Source of the DNA: Cephalotrichum gorgonifer
Taxonomy: Eukaryota > Ascomycota > Sordariomycetes > Microascales > Microascaceae
Direction: 5' to 3'
DNA: 64,000 nucleotides
Assembly: GCA_900312665.1 (NCBI GenBank)
Contig: ONZQ02000005.1
Coordinates: 1,405,077 to 1,469,076, forward strand
How positions within the stretch are numbered: position 1 is the first letter of the stretch; each line of letters begins with the position of its first letter. Of the stretch, positions 10,849-22,224 are shown piece by piece. The notes below the pieces were generated by a model that was given only the letters and a program-made list of their open reading frames with translations, was not told the origin of the DNA and did no database searches. The position numbers and the translations under genes are program-made.

Positions 10849-12553
10849 TTATAACAATTTTGTAGCCTCTTCAAAGGCCCTCTTCCCCGGCACGTCATGT
10901 ACAAATCCAACCCACATGACGGACTTTAGCATCATGAGCACCTCAGGCCACTTGTCCATAGGTGTAAGTGAAACAGCGTTGCCAAACCAAACACTCTGCC
11001 AGTCATTGGTGCATGGTTGCTTGACAGTGACGATGTGATGTATAATCATCAACCAGACTAAAACTGGCGCCGGAATGATACCGCTGCTCGACCAAGATAG
11101 CAGGTCGCGCAGGCAATCGGTGAAAGTGTCGGTGAGGCGATCGTAGCGCTGTTTAGTGTACAGGGGCGTCAAAAAGATTGTTGAGCAGAAGGCCAGCAAA
11201 CTAACGCGAATAGCTTCCTGCAAGGAGCCTCCCTCGAAGGATAGGCGAAGTAGCCGGTAGAAGATGGAAACCATCATCTCGTTGTATGTGGCGGGCGAAA
11301 GTCTGCGATTGGTTTGGTAGGCCAGGCGGCTCATGCAGGAGAAGGCATGAAGGTCCTTCCAGCAATTACCCAACTTGGGGTCAAGGGATTCTGCGAAGTC
11401 GTGTATCTGCGTCTCATGAGGTTCGTGGCTACATTGTATCATACCACGGTTCGCGAAGAAACAGTCCCACGCGACACCTTCTCTGAACAGGCGTGTTTTC
11501 TTACCCGACCGTAGTGCGACGGCTAAATCGGCTCTAATACAGTGATAATAAGATTGGTCCATTAGTATTTCTGCGATCGATGACCACATGAGTAGGCCCA
11601 AATGCTACCATATATCACATCGGGGACTCACCTGCAGACCTTGACCTGCATATTATTATGCGTGCTCAGTGACTTCAAACCACCTCTTAAATTGACGATC
11701 GTGAGTAGACCATCAATATGCTTCTCGGCGGCCGCAAAGTCCCCCGCGAACTCCGCAGACGCAATCAAGAATACAATTGTCATTATTGTGGAGTCGCATA
11801 AAGCTTCGCCCTGTTGGCCCTGCCCGAAGGCGTCGAGACGCGATTGAAGAAGCCGTAGAGTCTCAGCGAGGTGGAACTCGGCAAGGTGTCTTCTTTTCGC
11901 AATAGATGGGTCTGTGTCCAAGAAGGCGCGGAGAGAAAACATCATTGAGTGGATACAGCATATGTCGCTTATTAAATATGGAAACCAACCCCTTTCCACA
12001 GGGTGGACGTGGAGACAGACTTCATAGGGATACGCCCCCTGCTTGTCACGGTGTATGACTATCCTCCCGTGTTAGCGACTACGATAAAGTCATATTTCAT
12101 CTTGATAGGCCGAGGGGGTAAGGTGCAGAGGATTCTCAGAGGAGAGCATACGTTTTACCAGGTCTTGAATCATGGTAGGCTCCACACCCGGGGGCAACTG
12201 TAACGCTGAAATGTCTCCACCGACCCGTCTGGGAAGGGGAACTGCGACGGTAGGTAGTTCAAGCAACCCCGGGGGCGTTGGTTCTCTTCTTCCTCCTCCA
12301 AGCCTTCGGTTAGGGTTGATCCATGACCGTAGCTGAACAGGCTTTCGGCCCCTCTTCTGGGCCCGAGTGGCGTGGCTCCTGATGGCCCTGCGGTCCTGCT
12401 TGTTCGGAGTTTGGTCGGAGGTACTAATGACGAAGTGAAATCCGGCGATATCTGGGTAGGCGAGTAATGGGAAGACAGATGAGCCCAAGTCCACGGAAAG
12501 AATCCGCTAAGCAGAAGGAAAAGTGGGATTTACTCACATTTTGGTCCCGTCAT
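10849..12553 (-). CDS. Fungal-specific transcription factor-like protein (Fungal_trans_2 type, no Zn cluster seen)
   Basis: A multi-exon gene. Its N-terminal 'RRAIRSHATRAQKRG' after a 'TSDQTPNKQD' stretch is the standard opening of a large ascomycete family annotated as fungal-specific transcription factors. Further fragments join in frame: 'MKYDFI' to 'GAYPYEVCLHVHP' (a 46-nt intron containing GCTAAC), 'RGWFPYLISD', then 'KVCR' to 'ADLAVALRSGKK' across an intron ending near 11540. The C-terminal exon ends at the TAA by 10849. The start proposed here (ATG 12553, a 17-nt first exon and an intron 12424-12536) rests on phase only; no ATG exists closer to the conserved opening. DNA binding is inferred from family annotation, not from a recognised domain. 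Confidence 0.7.
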
Positions 12554-13518
12554 TGCGTCAACGGTGCGCACAGGGTGTGTCCAACACTATTCGGGATGTC
12601 GGTGGAAGAGATAAATTCCCTCAGCCGCCACAGCTTTGGAACATGGTCACACGTCGGGAGTTTGAAATCCCAGCGGAGACTATCTAGTTGGCAAGTTGAG
12701 GAAATTGAATAATTGTGAAAGAACAGCCAGTGCTGGTCCGGTCATCCCGGATGTGGACAATGTGGGGGCCTAAATCCTCTTGGTACAGTGGTGGATTCTC
12801 TGATGTGTTGCCAAGACATGTGTGACTTCCTATTCGGGCTAGTCTCGCCTGGATCTGTCAACGGGGCCATTCGAAGGGGGCTTGCCCCACTCATGCCCCA
12901 ATGCCTTTAACCGTGTCATCAAAAGATACCGCAACCCCCCCCCCCCCCCCGGCGCAGTTACGGCATCTTAATCCCCCACCCCGTGTTCATCCGCGCTAGC
13001 TATAGCCTACGGTCCCCGAGAATACCTGATAGACCTTCCCGTACGTACCCGTCGGATCTCATAGGTCGAGTAAACGTGAGAGTGTTGACAAGGTTACGTA
13101 GTGGATCTCGATCGCGGCTCATCCGGACAATGCCAAGACATCTAGAGTTTCCCCATATGGACAAGCTGCTACATGGTTTGCAATATCGTTGGTGGCGGAG
13201 ATAATGACGGACTTTTGAGCGAGTCTTAGCAATGATATAACAGGCAAGGCCGATATTCATGGAGCTGAGGTCTCGCGAGTATATAAGATAGATCGATCGA
13301 CGACTGAGGCCTTCTCTACTCCCATCCTCATCTCGGTCAACTTATTCTCCTCTTTCCTCTCAATCTTTCCGGCCCTCTTGCTTCTCTTAATATCCTTCTT
13401 GCAACATTCCCACCATCTACACCTGCCTCCAAGCTTCGCTGCTTTAGAGCTTCGGCCTTGATCTTCTTGTCTGACGGCTCGTGTCCTCCATATTCATAAT
13501 CATCTTGCACACACGAAA
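12554..13518. promoter_or_regulatory. Intergenic/promoter upstream of SDR 2
   Basis: Between divergent genes. It contains a run of 16 cytosines (12935-12950). TATATAAG at 13280-13287 lies about 240 bp before the SDR start and is followed by a long CT-rich leader (about 13310-13450), as is usual ahead of well-expressed fungal genes. No coding region is seen. Confidence 0.5.
12935..12950. repeat. Poly-C tract, 16 nt
   Basis: An uninterrupted homopolymer of 16 C in the intergenic region between the transcription factor and SDR 2. It is prone to length variation and sequencing error. Confidence 0.9.
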
Positions 13519-14676
13519 ATGCGATCCCACTCTAAGAGCACCGACAACCATTCTGCCGCCCCGCAGTTAGTTCACTCTAAGGACATGCCCCCCATACAGT
13601 CCTTTCCCCCGGTATTCATCAACAACCAATTCAGGACCAAGATTGCTCTGCCGACTAGGGAGATGTATCCGAACGCCAAAGGAAAGTGCGCAATCGTCAC
13701 GGGCTCAAACACTGGGCTTGGACTCGAGTCGGCGAGACACCTGTTGTCTATCGGCGTGTCTCATCTGGTGATGGGCGTTCGCTCCCTCGAGAAGGGCAAG
13801 GCAGCCGCTGCTGACCTCCGTTCTGCCAACCCGTCCGCAACTATAGAGGTTTGGCACCTGGACATGGAATCGTATGATTCTATCCAGACCTTTGTCGGCA
13901 AATGCCAGGAAAGTCTCCCTCGCATTCATATTGTCATTCTGAATGCTGGCCTCATGCAAACGTCGTTCGAGACCGTCGCCGCAACTGGCCACGAGAGAAC
14001 CGTGCAAGTCAACCACATAAGCACAGTATTTCTAGCCATCCTCCTCCTCCCAGTCTTGAAGGCGAAGTCTCATGCTGGTCAAGATCCACCATGCCTCACC
14101 TTCTCCGCCTCGGTCACTGCCCATCTCTGCGGCTTCCCTAACAGGGGCGAGCGGCCTCTTTTGCGGTCTTTCGATGACACATCTATCACCCCATGGGGCG
14201 CAGATGATAGATACGGGGTGTCCAAGCTACTGTGCCAACTTTTCGTGGTCAAGTTGGCAGAGCAGATTAGTCCCGACGACGTTATCATCAACATGGTCGA
14301 CCCGGGGCTTACCAAGGGTACGGGCTTGGTACGCGACGCCAAGGGAGCCGTTGGCCTGGCGGCAAAGATGTTTTTCTCCGCTGCAGGAAGACCCGTCAAC
14401 AGAGGCGCGGCGACTTACGTCGACGCTGTGTTGGGACACGGCAAAGAAACTCACGGCTGTTTTCTCATGAACTGCAAAGTTGGCCCGTAAGTTATAGCAA
14501 TAATTCTCCCTAACACCGTCGTTTACAGTACACTGATAATAACTGGATTTAGACTCGCTTGCTGGTACTACACCGACGGCGAGGTATTGACCGACCTGAT
14601 CTGGAGTGAGACGCTGAAGGAGCTAAGTTTCGCAGGGGTCGAGAATATGATCACTTTGATGCGGCCCCGTAGCTAG
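13519..14676 (+). CDS. Short-chain dehydrogenase (retinol dehydrogenase/WWOX-like)
   Basis: A protein of 363 aa in two exons, 13519-14486 and 14553-14676. The cofactor loop is TGSNTGLG, followed by a basic residue in 'MGVRS' that suits NADP(H). 'LNAGLM' carries the NAG motif. The active-site Ser lies in 'TFSASVTAH' and the Tyr/Lys pair is 'YGVSK'. 'MVDPGLTKGTG' follows, typical of the larger SDRs related to retinol dehydrogenases and protochlorophyllide reductases. The C-terminal exon ends with a Trp/Tyr-rich segment and 'MITLMRPRS'. The substrate is unknown; fungal homologues occur both in general and in secondary metabolism. It stands alone with a clear TATA box upstream. Confidence 0.92.
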
Positions 14677-15032
14677 ACTGGACCTCCTGGGGAAGCAGTA
14701 GTGCGCATGGACAGTGATAATGGTATGTAACACCAGTACTCAGTTCACCCTTCATGGGGATAGTGCCGATTTCACCAGATGGCTGTTGTAAGAGAGGGGA
14801 AAGCCCAATACAATTTCGCATAATCCGGAACGAGGGTTGAAGGTGACAAGGAGTAGTGCTAGTAAAGCCAGTCCTTCAGGATCTTCGGTTCAGCTTGGCC
14901 AGTCAATTAGGAGCCAATAGTGGCTAACCGCAGACCATAAACGAAAGACGCCCGCCGATATAAGACACACACTATTGTACTTAGAGAGTGTGGGTTCATG
15001 GTGACTACTTCCGCCGTTTCTACCCAGTCAGT
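14677..15032. other. Short intergenic, nothing recognised
   Basis: 356 bp between the convergent ends of SDR 2 and the glutathione S-transferase relict. No structure was noticed. Confidence 0.5.
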
Positions 15033-15722
15033 TCACCACTTGCTAGGGAAATCTAGATCATACCCGTTTCCCTTGTCGAGCGACCTTTTCCAAGCCTCCC
15101 GAGCATCGCAGCGAGCTAACTAAGCTGTAACTTTGGGGTAACTGTCAAGTAGGATCAACTTGGACTGGGTACCCGGGCCAACAAAGAACCGCAGCACAAA
15201 GTCTGGTCGCGAAGGCGCGTCCCCGCCCATGAACCAATCCCTCCCATCGAGCTCAGCCTCCAGAACTTCCATAATAGCGTCAACATCTGCGTTTAGCACC
15301 AGTCGGTTGATAGATGCCCCGATGAAGTTCAGCAATGGCCGGACGAAGAAGGGAGACTTCGCTGTCACTCCAGCGAAGAGGAGCTCCATTCCCAGCTTCT
15401 GGGCCATATCTGCGACTCCGATACAGACAAGTTTCTCTTCTCGTACCGGATCATCGACTCCGGGTCGGTGGAATTTGTTCTAGGTGTCGTACGTCTGAAC
15501 AAAGTAGAGGAGGATGGCGCTCAGCTGTGTGATCACACTCCCGTCGCTAGTGAGAAGTTGCGGCGACTTTCCCTGTGGGTGGGTGTCCTTGAGTTCAGCC
15601 GGGGCAGGACCATCGGCCCGTTCGTACTTTCGGATGTCATAATCGATGCTGAGCTCCTCGAGCAGCCAGAGGACAGGCTGTGAGGCCGAGTTCTAGAGGC
15701 CGTGAGTAAGCAATGGCTCCAT
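15033..15722 (-). pseudogene. Glutathione S-transferase relict with three in-frame TAG codons
   Basis: Reading from ATG 15722 to TGA 15033 gives exactly 230 codons of a fungal glutathione S-transferase with no frameshift, but interrupted by TAG at codons 10 (15693-15695), 81 (15480-15482) and 201 (15120-15122). N-terminal thioredoxin-fold matches are 'NSASQPVLWLLEELSIDYDI' and 'GKSPQLLTSDG'. The all-helical domain includes 'DDPVREEKLVCIGVADMAQK' and 'GRDWFMGGDAPSRPDF'. The C-terminal 'REAWKRSLDKGNGYDL' still follows the third stop. That third stop falls where homologues have Trp in 'YPKLTAW'. The pattern suits recent inactivation by C:G to T:A changes. Readthrough or sequencing error is less likely. 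No function is expected unless the stops are suppressed. Confidence 0.85.
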
Positions 15723-17004
15723 CTCAGCGAATATATGAGGATTGGTACGAACGGCCATGTGGATCAAGGTGGGTTTCTGGGTCTCGGTCACGTTGAATAA
15801 GGTCTTAAATATTGAGTCGCTCTGGGATAGTGCACAAATGAAAGTGATGTCATGAAGAATATCAGAGGCTGCCCCAAGATTTAGCGACTACGGAGGGAAG
15901 CGGGGCTGAATAGGATTCGGTGAGCTCGTGTGAGATGACCAGGATTAATTCAGCTGTCAGCCCGTCGTTACATGAAACGTATACCAGCAAACAGCGTACT
16001 CTGACCTCAGCACTCGGGATGTGATTTCTTGGCCCAGACACAACTGCCAATCAAACCTCTGATCAACACAAGCCAAGGCTACCCCTCCACGCTTCCCTTG
16101 GTGGGTGCATTCTACTTGTAATGGTCCTTAATAACATTCCATAGTATAAAAGGCATGTCATCAAAGTCATATAGATTATCGCTTCAAAATAATAACTACT
16201 GATATCCTATAAAGAGCAATAAGCCGCCCAGGTTAAGATGGGAGCCATTGTACGCACGGCAGTCTCGCCCGCAATTCAATCAGGATAAGTTATTAAAGGC
16301 TAGGCTCAACACTTATAACATAAATAACACCGCACCCTTCCAATGATGTATTTGGCGGGATCGATAAAAGTACTGACACCAACCCTCGCGGCGACAAACC
16401 AACATTGGCCAAAGCACCCAGGAGTATATCAAATCGCTCTCTCTATGCTGCTTTTTGTTAGTCTTACCATCGCCCATTACTTGGCATTGTTTCGTCTCAT
16501 TACTCCCTTTATGAGCTACATGCTGTTTTATTGCTGTCGTTCTTCTGTCGCCATGCTTAGCTGTGGTAATTCTCGCGAGTTTGATTTCGGGCTGATTTCC
16601 AGCCGAGTTTCTTCCGCCAAGTCAGCAAAGACGGCTCGATTGGGGACAGGGGTCACCGAACCTGGAGGCCCCTTCACATCCGAGATTATTCCAAGGCAAC
16701 AGCAAGCGTCGAAAAGAGTCTGTCTCAAAGCGTGTTTCGCTGCACAGCCCCGACGTGCGGGGGAACGAGCCTCGGACTCAATCATTGTTACACTTTTCTC
16801 GCGCCCGACAACAAACGTGATTGGCTGGGGCTCCATACCCAGCCTTCGTCCAAATTTGAAGGACTGGTATTAATATTCCATCTTCTCCGGACGGGGACGT
16901 CTCCCGCACCGTTCGTTTTCCCAGGTGATACAGGGGATTGAATCCACTGCTCGGCTTTCAAGCCCCTGGATCGGTCAAGTCCAGTCCATTCGATCTGATC
17001 GTCC
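15723..17004. other. Intergenic, possible ankyrin-like remnant at left end
   Basis: About 1.3 kb without a recognised intact gene. The minus-strand frame running into the glutathione S-transferase ATG stays open for some 60 more codons (15723 to about 15900) and reads a little like an ankyrin repeat ('TLIHMAVRTNPHI'). This may be a remnant or chance. A 176-codon plus-strand frame at 16343-16873 has no recognisable features and is not called. Confidence 0.35.
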
Positions 17005-18836
17005 ATGGACAATCACAATTTCGAAGCCCACCTTGGGGCCTGTAAGACGGTCGAGGAGAAGACGAGCGGCTTGGAGATTTTCAATTATTCAGTGCGCATG
17101 CCGATCCCCAATGATTTTTTACACGCGCAGTCTGCTGTTGTTTGCATCGCAAACCAGGCAGTAATACGGGCGCTAAGCTGACGAGACGCTACTAGGAACC
17201 CTCACACGGGACCGTGAAAGAGACGCGCCTCGAGACCTATACCTTCCAAGACTTCTTGCAACAACGCGTATGTCCGGCTGAGAAAAAATTGGCGACTGCA
17301 AAACTTTCATGCTAAGCGGTCTCCTCGTCATAGTCCGAGTTCTCCCCTCCTTTGCGACCATACAGTTTAGATCTGCTCAGCAGCCTTCGGCTCGTGTACG
17401 TCTGCCATATCTGACACGCATTCCCCCTAGCAGGAAAAAATCGGTTTGGCTGCTCACAACTTCGCGTCTTCAGCGTGCAGAAGGATGCCACACACGCGGA
17501 CACCTTCAACCCCGAAGTAGTCTCACTAGAAATCGAGCACTATGAGTCTATGATCCGCACCCTGCGCCTCCCCGCCCGGGCCATCGAGGCACGGAGTGTA
17601 GTTGGCCCGTTCTTCTGGTCAGCATTTGAGCCCGACAAGGAAGATCCCCGTCTGAGTAAGGGCCTTTCCTTATATCTTTCCCAATAATTGTATTCACCGA
17701 TTAATGTAAATAGGCATTATCTTCCGGAAGTCGGACACCCGGAGACTGGAGAAAACGGAGGGCTGGGAAATCGTCCTCTCCCACGCCTTCAATACCGGCG
17801 TAACGACGGGGTTTGTAAAGGGAACTTCGACCTCCCGCGTCCCGGAGGCCATCGAGCAGCTGAAAAAGTGCGCTCCGCAGGTCCACCACCCCATGCTCCT
17901 CCCCCTTCTCCTCCTCTCCGAGCACGTCGGCCCCGAGCGCGATCACCAACTACGAGATACCAGGGATTGGGTTAGGCGCCTCGAGCAGTCGATCTCCCGC
18001 CGGATGGAGGTCGAGGGCGAGGATGTGCAGGAGAGCATGGCGGACGTAGAGGAGATGAATCGCGCACTAGCGGAGTGTCACGCGCAAGTCCTCCGGAAGA
18101 GGCCGCAGGACTGGATCGATCTCATTGAGGCCATGAAGGGGGCCATGGATTTGTTTCGTGAGCATTCAAGAGAGGAGTTGAGCGGGGAGTTAGAGAAGAC
18201 GCATAATAGCATTTGCGGCAGGTTGGGATTTTATAAGTCGAGGTTGCGCGGTACTGAGGGGTATGCGAAGACGACTCTGGAACGACTGAGAATCCAGAGA
18301 GATGCGGTAAGTGGCTTGGTACCGGGGATAGTACTCGAACGCTACGGTTGCTGATCGGAAACACACAGCTCACTAGCGTCATGTCTCACCGAGAGAGCAT
18401 CATCAACCTACAGATGGTAGCCATGATAACGGACCAACGAAGGATTGCCCAGGCCAGCAAGAAGGACGGAAACGCCTTGAAGAGGCTCTCGATGCTGGGA
18501 GCTATCTTCATCCCGGGAACTTTCATCGCATCGCTCTTCAGCATGGAGTTCTTCATCATACGTTTAGGCAGGTTCCCCCCATCCCCTCGAGAAAAACAAT
18601 ATTCTAATGGTAATTGGTTTCGCAGACGACTCTGGGGGGGATACCTCGTTATACATCGCACCTCAGTTGTGGATCTACTTCGCCATCGCCGCGCCGCTGA
18701 CTCTGGTGGTCGTCTCAGTCATGTGGCTTTGGGGTCGTAACAAGAAGAGGAAGGCGGACGTGGAGAGACTGGAAGGGATTGAGAGGGATATCGCAACCCA
18801 GCTACAGAGGCACAATGGGCACGCAAAAATTGCGTA
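17005..18836 (+). CDS. CorA-like Mg2+ transporter-type membrane protein
   Basis: A multi-exon gene for a fungal CorA-like protein. The cytoplasmic part is mostly helical ('EEMNRALAECHAQVLRKRPQ', 'HSREELSGELEKTHN'). It is followed by the family's stalk helix with 'LQMVAMITDQRRIAQASKKD' and 'LKRLSMLGAIFIPGTFIASL' (TM1), then 'LWIYFAIAAPLTLVVVSVMW' (TM2) and a basic tail. The GMN selectivity motif of true CorA is absent, as in most fungal members of this branch, so magnesium transport is not assured. The exon joins are good from 17461 onward, including in-frame introns after 'PRLS', 'IQRDA' and 'FFII'. The N-terminus (proposed ATG 17005) and the 17268-17460 exon limits are unsettled. It ends 84 bp from the convergent PHS1 gene. 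Confidence 0.8.
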
Positions 18837-18920
18837 GTGTTATGGTGGAGTCTGAACGACTGGTCAGATCGGTGGCCCCGTATCCTGCCTGCCCTCTCCG
18901 CCCACTCAGGAAAAAGACAA

Positions 18921-19790
18921 CTAATCCTTCTTCTTGCTCCCATCCCTCATTTTCCCCAGGACTTTCCTCCTTTGCCTGATCATATGTGAATAGAGTATAA
19001 TAAACCCTAAGACAATCAGCATGTTGTCCTAAATTACACTCTCCCCAGGGGACAAAACTTACCGGGAACATAAAGCGGCAGCAAACACCACAATACCCAA
19101 CCAAACACTCTCCTTACTGCTGTCGCAGGCCCCACGGCCGAATACACAAGCCATGTCTCTGTAGCCATGCCAACAGGGTATAGCACGAAGAAGGTGGTAT
19201 ACCTCAACCAGATAAGCACATTGGGCGGGGAGCCGCCAGCGGCGGCGCCGAAGTACGAGTAACGGATAACCTCTGTGAAGCTCCAGGCGAGGAGCATAAC
19301 GGTATAGGCAGGACTCTTAGCAAGGTGAGGGAAGGCATAGGTAACAACCCATACGATGAAGAGCCGGGCCAGTAGCTGGATGAAAGTGGTAAAGAGCGGA
19401 GCTCTGACAAGCCCTGTTTTAGGATGTTAGGTTGTCGTTTCCCTTGATCTCTTGCCACGTTGTGCTTTGTTTCTTTACACCGTTCTGTCACTTATATGTA
19501 GCGAGGAAATGTTTTTTTGGATGAAAAGGAGTGTAAAGGGATGGATATCAAAGGCGAGACCTACTGGTGGCTGCATGCAATAACTCTAGACATGCGAACG
19601 CCTGTGTCGTTCGCACGAACTCCCCGACGGCGGGATACACGCCTTCAAAACCATCGCGCGCCGCGTAGATGATAGTTCGTGACAGGATCGTGGCCCACGC
19701 GACCGAGGACGCGACGTTATAGATGAAGAGATACGCAGACACGGTATTGTTCGGTGGCGCCGCGGAGATGACCCTCTTGGTGGCAGACAT
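18921..19790 (-). CDS. PHS1: Very-long-chain (3R)-3-hydroxyacyl-CoA dehydratase (PTPLA/HACD family)
   Basis: The third step of fatty-acid elongation in the ER, feeding sphingolipid synthesis; the yeast orthologue is essential. Exons are 19790-19565, 19413-19063 and 19006-18921, giving 220 aa. The catalytic Tyr and Glu, seven residues apart in yeast Phs1, are present in 'RYTTFFVLYPVGMATE'. Other family blocks are 'AYLFIYNVASSVAW', 'LVRAPLFTTFIQL' and 'LAWSFTEVIRYSYF'. Six membrane-spanning segments are expected. The protein ends in '...SKKKD', a dilysine KKxx ER-retrieval signal, which supports both the reading frame and the location. It is a single-copy housekeeping gene with no tie to its neighbours. 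Confidence 0.95.
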
Positions 19791-20305
19791 CTTTCGGTCT
19801 GGGGGGCAGGTTTCGCGTTATTCGCATGCAAGAGGCGTCGACGTCCGTTGGTTTCGGGTCTAAAAAGTATTGTGACTTTAGGGGTAAAAAAATAGAGATA
19901 ACTACTAGCCGATTTCTTTTTTTGCTAGGGTGGGGCGTTCATCGTGGAGCACGAGCCTTGCATGTGATTAATCCGAGGGAGCCCCGGACCGCGGCAGTGT
20001 GAGAATAGTATATAAGTTCGCCCATGGTTCCCGCACGGCCACTTTCTGGCTATTTCCACCAGCGATGTTCATCGGGGATTCACTGCATAGATATGTTGTA
20101 TGCCAGATAAGATACTTCTGTAGTCACCCGTACACTGGAATTAGTGTTACATGGAATAAATGGGATCAAGGGGTCTCCGTGATCTATTCAAGATTAAGGA
20201 GGTTTGGGAAGTCCCGTATTAGTATCATGCTCTTTCAATTGTCAACCACCACCAATTCTTCGCGCGGCCGGCCTCTGCGACGACACCCTGCGCCAACGTT
20301 GACAC
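19791..20305. other. Intergenic, nothing recognised
   Basis: The promoter side of PHS1 and the 3' side of the bZIP gene. Poly-pyrimidine and A/T-rich patches are the only visible structure. Confidence 0.5.
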
Positions 20306-21548
20306 CTAAATATGCGGTGTAATCACCCGCTCAACGACAGATTCGAAGGCTTCCCGTTCTATCATCGCCCCCATATGTGGACACTTAACTACGCCCTCCA
20401 ACTCGCGTTTTAGCGCCTGCATGACCTCCGACTTGAACAGTACACTCGGCTCATATCTCTGCGCTAGTTCGAACCACCCCTGAACCGGCGTGAGCTCCAA
20501 ATCTCCACCATTAATCGACGAGGCCAGGAGGTGCAGATTCTGAAGTGTCAGGCCGCTAGTCTGCCACGCCAACGACTTCGCTACAGTTTCAGCTGGCGCC
20601 CCTTTTCGGTTCTCGTACATAGCTTTCGGCATGCTGGAGGCGCAAAAGGTAGATGCCATGAGTGTGTGACAAGATTCGGTGCCAGAATCGTCACCGCTGC
20701 CGTTGGGGGCGGGGAACCCGGATAGGTGGAAATGGTCCCAGCATATGTGCTCCAGGCTGCATAAGATTCGTTAGTGGGCAATAATTAGAGGTCCTGGCTC
20801 TTTTCCTACGACCACCCCTGAACTTACGCGAGTATAAAATTAATCGCCAGGACTTCCCCCTCAGCTGATAGTTCAAGGGGATTCTGTTCCGATCTGGAGG
20901 ATGGCGAAGTAATCTGGTAACACGGCTGGTTCACCGTGTCGTCCATACTCAACGTGACAGTCTGGTAGAAGGAAAAGCCGGTGGGGTCGCCCTGCATAGG
21001 AGCTGGAACGCTGGGTTCAAGTGGCCACGTCTGCTCTTGAGACCGCGTCTCGTCAACAGAAGATAGTGGTACTGGGGCAGTTGGAGGTAGACTAGGCAGC
21101 GGCTTCGTCCATCCCAACATCGATCTCATAACCTCATTCTCTTTCCTGAAACTTTCACACTCCCTCTCAGCCTCCTCTATGGCGCTCCGGATACGGATCA
21201 CGTCTAGCTCGAGCTTCTTGACATAGTTTGTTTTCATCTGCCGATGCTTGGCCTGCGCTTTCTTCACCTGCTCCCGCCGGTGCTGGGCCTTTTCCTCTGC
21301 TGTCGCTGGAGCACCTGGTAGGCCATAATTGCTGTCAGTAAATCGGTCAACCCGGCACGGGAAGTTCAACTTGGGTCGCGCGAGGTGGGTAGGTGCAAAA
21401 AGCAGCTCGCCAAGACAAGGTCGCGGATCGGGAAAGCCCCACCTCTAGTCTGGTTGTCCGAGGAAACGAAGACGACGGGTTTATCATCCTTTGATCGCTT
21501 CCAGAATTTAAAAAAGGACGGCCTCGTCTCCCCGTCGGGGTCCTCCAT
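20306..21548 (-). CDS. bZIP transcription factor with Val in place of the invariant Asn
   Basis: A nuclear regulator with a basic region and zipper in the exon at about 21350-20824: 'AQHRREQVKKAQAKHRQMKT' followed by heptad-like 'YVKKLELDVIRIRSAIEEAE'. Canonical bZIP basic regions have N-x-x-A-x-x-x-x-R; here the Asn position is Val (QVKKAQ). I believe a fungal subfamily shares this change, but I cannot check. A long Pro/Ser-rich middle leads to a C-terminal domain in the exon ending at 20306 ('WFELAQRYEPSVLFKSEV'). The last exon begins 5' of the 'LEHICWDHFHLSGFP' segment. The start at ATG 21548 ('MEDPDGETRPSFFKFW') needs an intron whose limits I could not fix, so the N-terminus is tentative. 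Confidence 0.75.
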
Positions 21549-22224
21549 GGCTCTCCAGTAAGGTAATTGATAGGGGTGTGGAAGCAAAGTCTGTAGTCAC
21601 ACATCTTCAGGTAAGAATCTCCAATTCATGACGCAAATCATCCGTGCTCGCTTCCCGCATATGCTTGCACGTGATTCAGGGGCGCGCTTCTCCTCCACCA
21701 ATCCTGTCCGCAGTACGGTGAGGTTGCAGTCTTGCGTAAGCACAAGACATGGTGTGGCTGGATGACATACTTGTTGATTGGCGGGAGGACCAACCCCAAC
21801 CAATCCTGACAGGTGGAATTCGGAGTAGATTGGCTGACATTTAACGGTAGGGGCGGTACGTAGCAATGTCACAGTATAAGGCGGAAGAATGCCACATAGA
21901 ATGGAATGGACCAAGGCATCCCAGTCCAATATGGATCTACCTTGACATAATACGGAGTACTTAACTTACCCGAAAATGGGCGTGGCGCCGGTATGGCTAG
22001 AAGAAGTACAAGGGAATTGGGGGAAGCGGCTCTAGCTTATTTCATTTTCTGACTATAATTCGTGAGCTCCGCAACGTAGATGATGTTGAACTATAAAAGT
22101 TGAAGCTGAAATTACAGGGGAAATAAACTATAACCAAGCAAGGAGCTCCATAAAACTTTCCAGCTTAAGTGTACGATATGCCGGAAGAGATCGTTGAAGG
22201 GAGCGAGAGCTTTAACACCTCTCT
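21549..22224. other. Intergenic, nothing recognised
   Basis: 676 bp upstream of the bZIP gene and downstream of the propeller gene. Only short spurious frames are present. Confidence 0.5.

Noticed and set aside
16343..16873. 176-codon plus-strand frame
   Set aside because: It has one hydrophobic patch but otherwise no family features and no supporting exon context.
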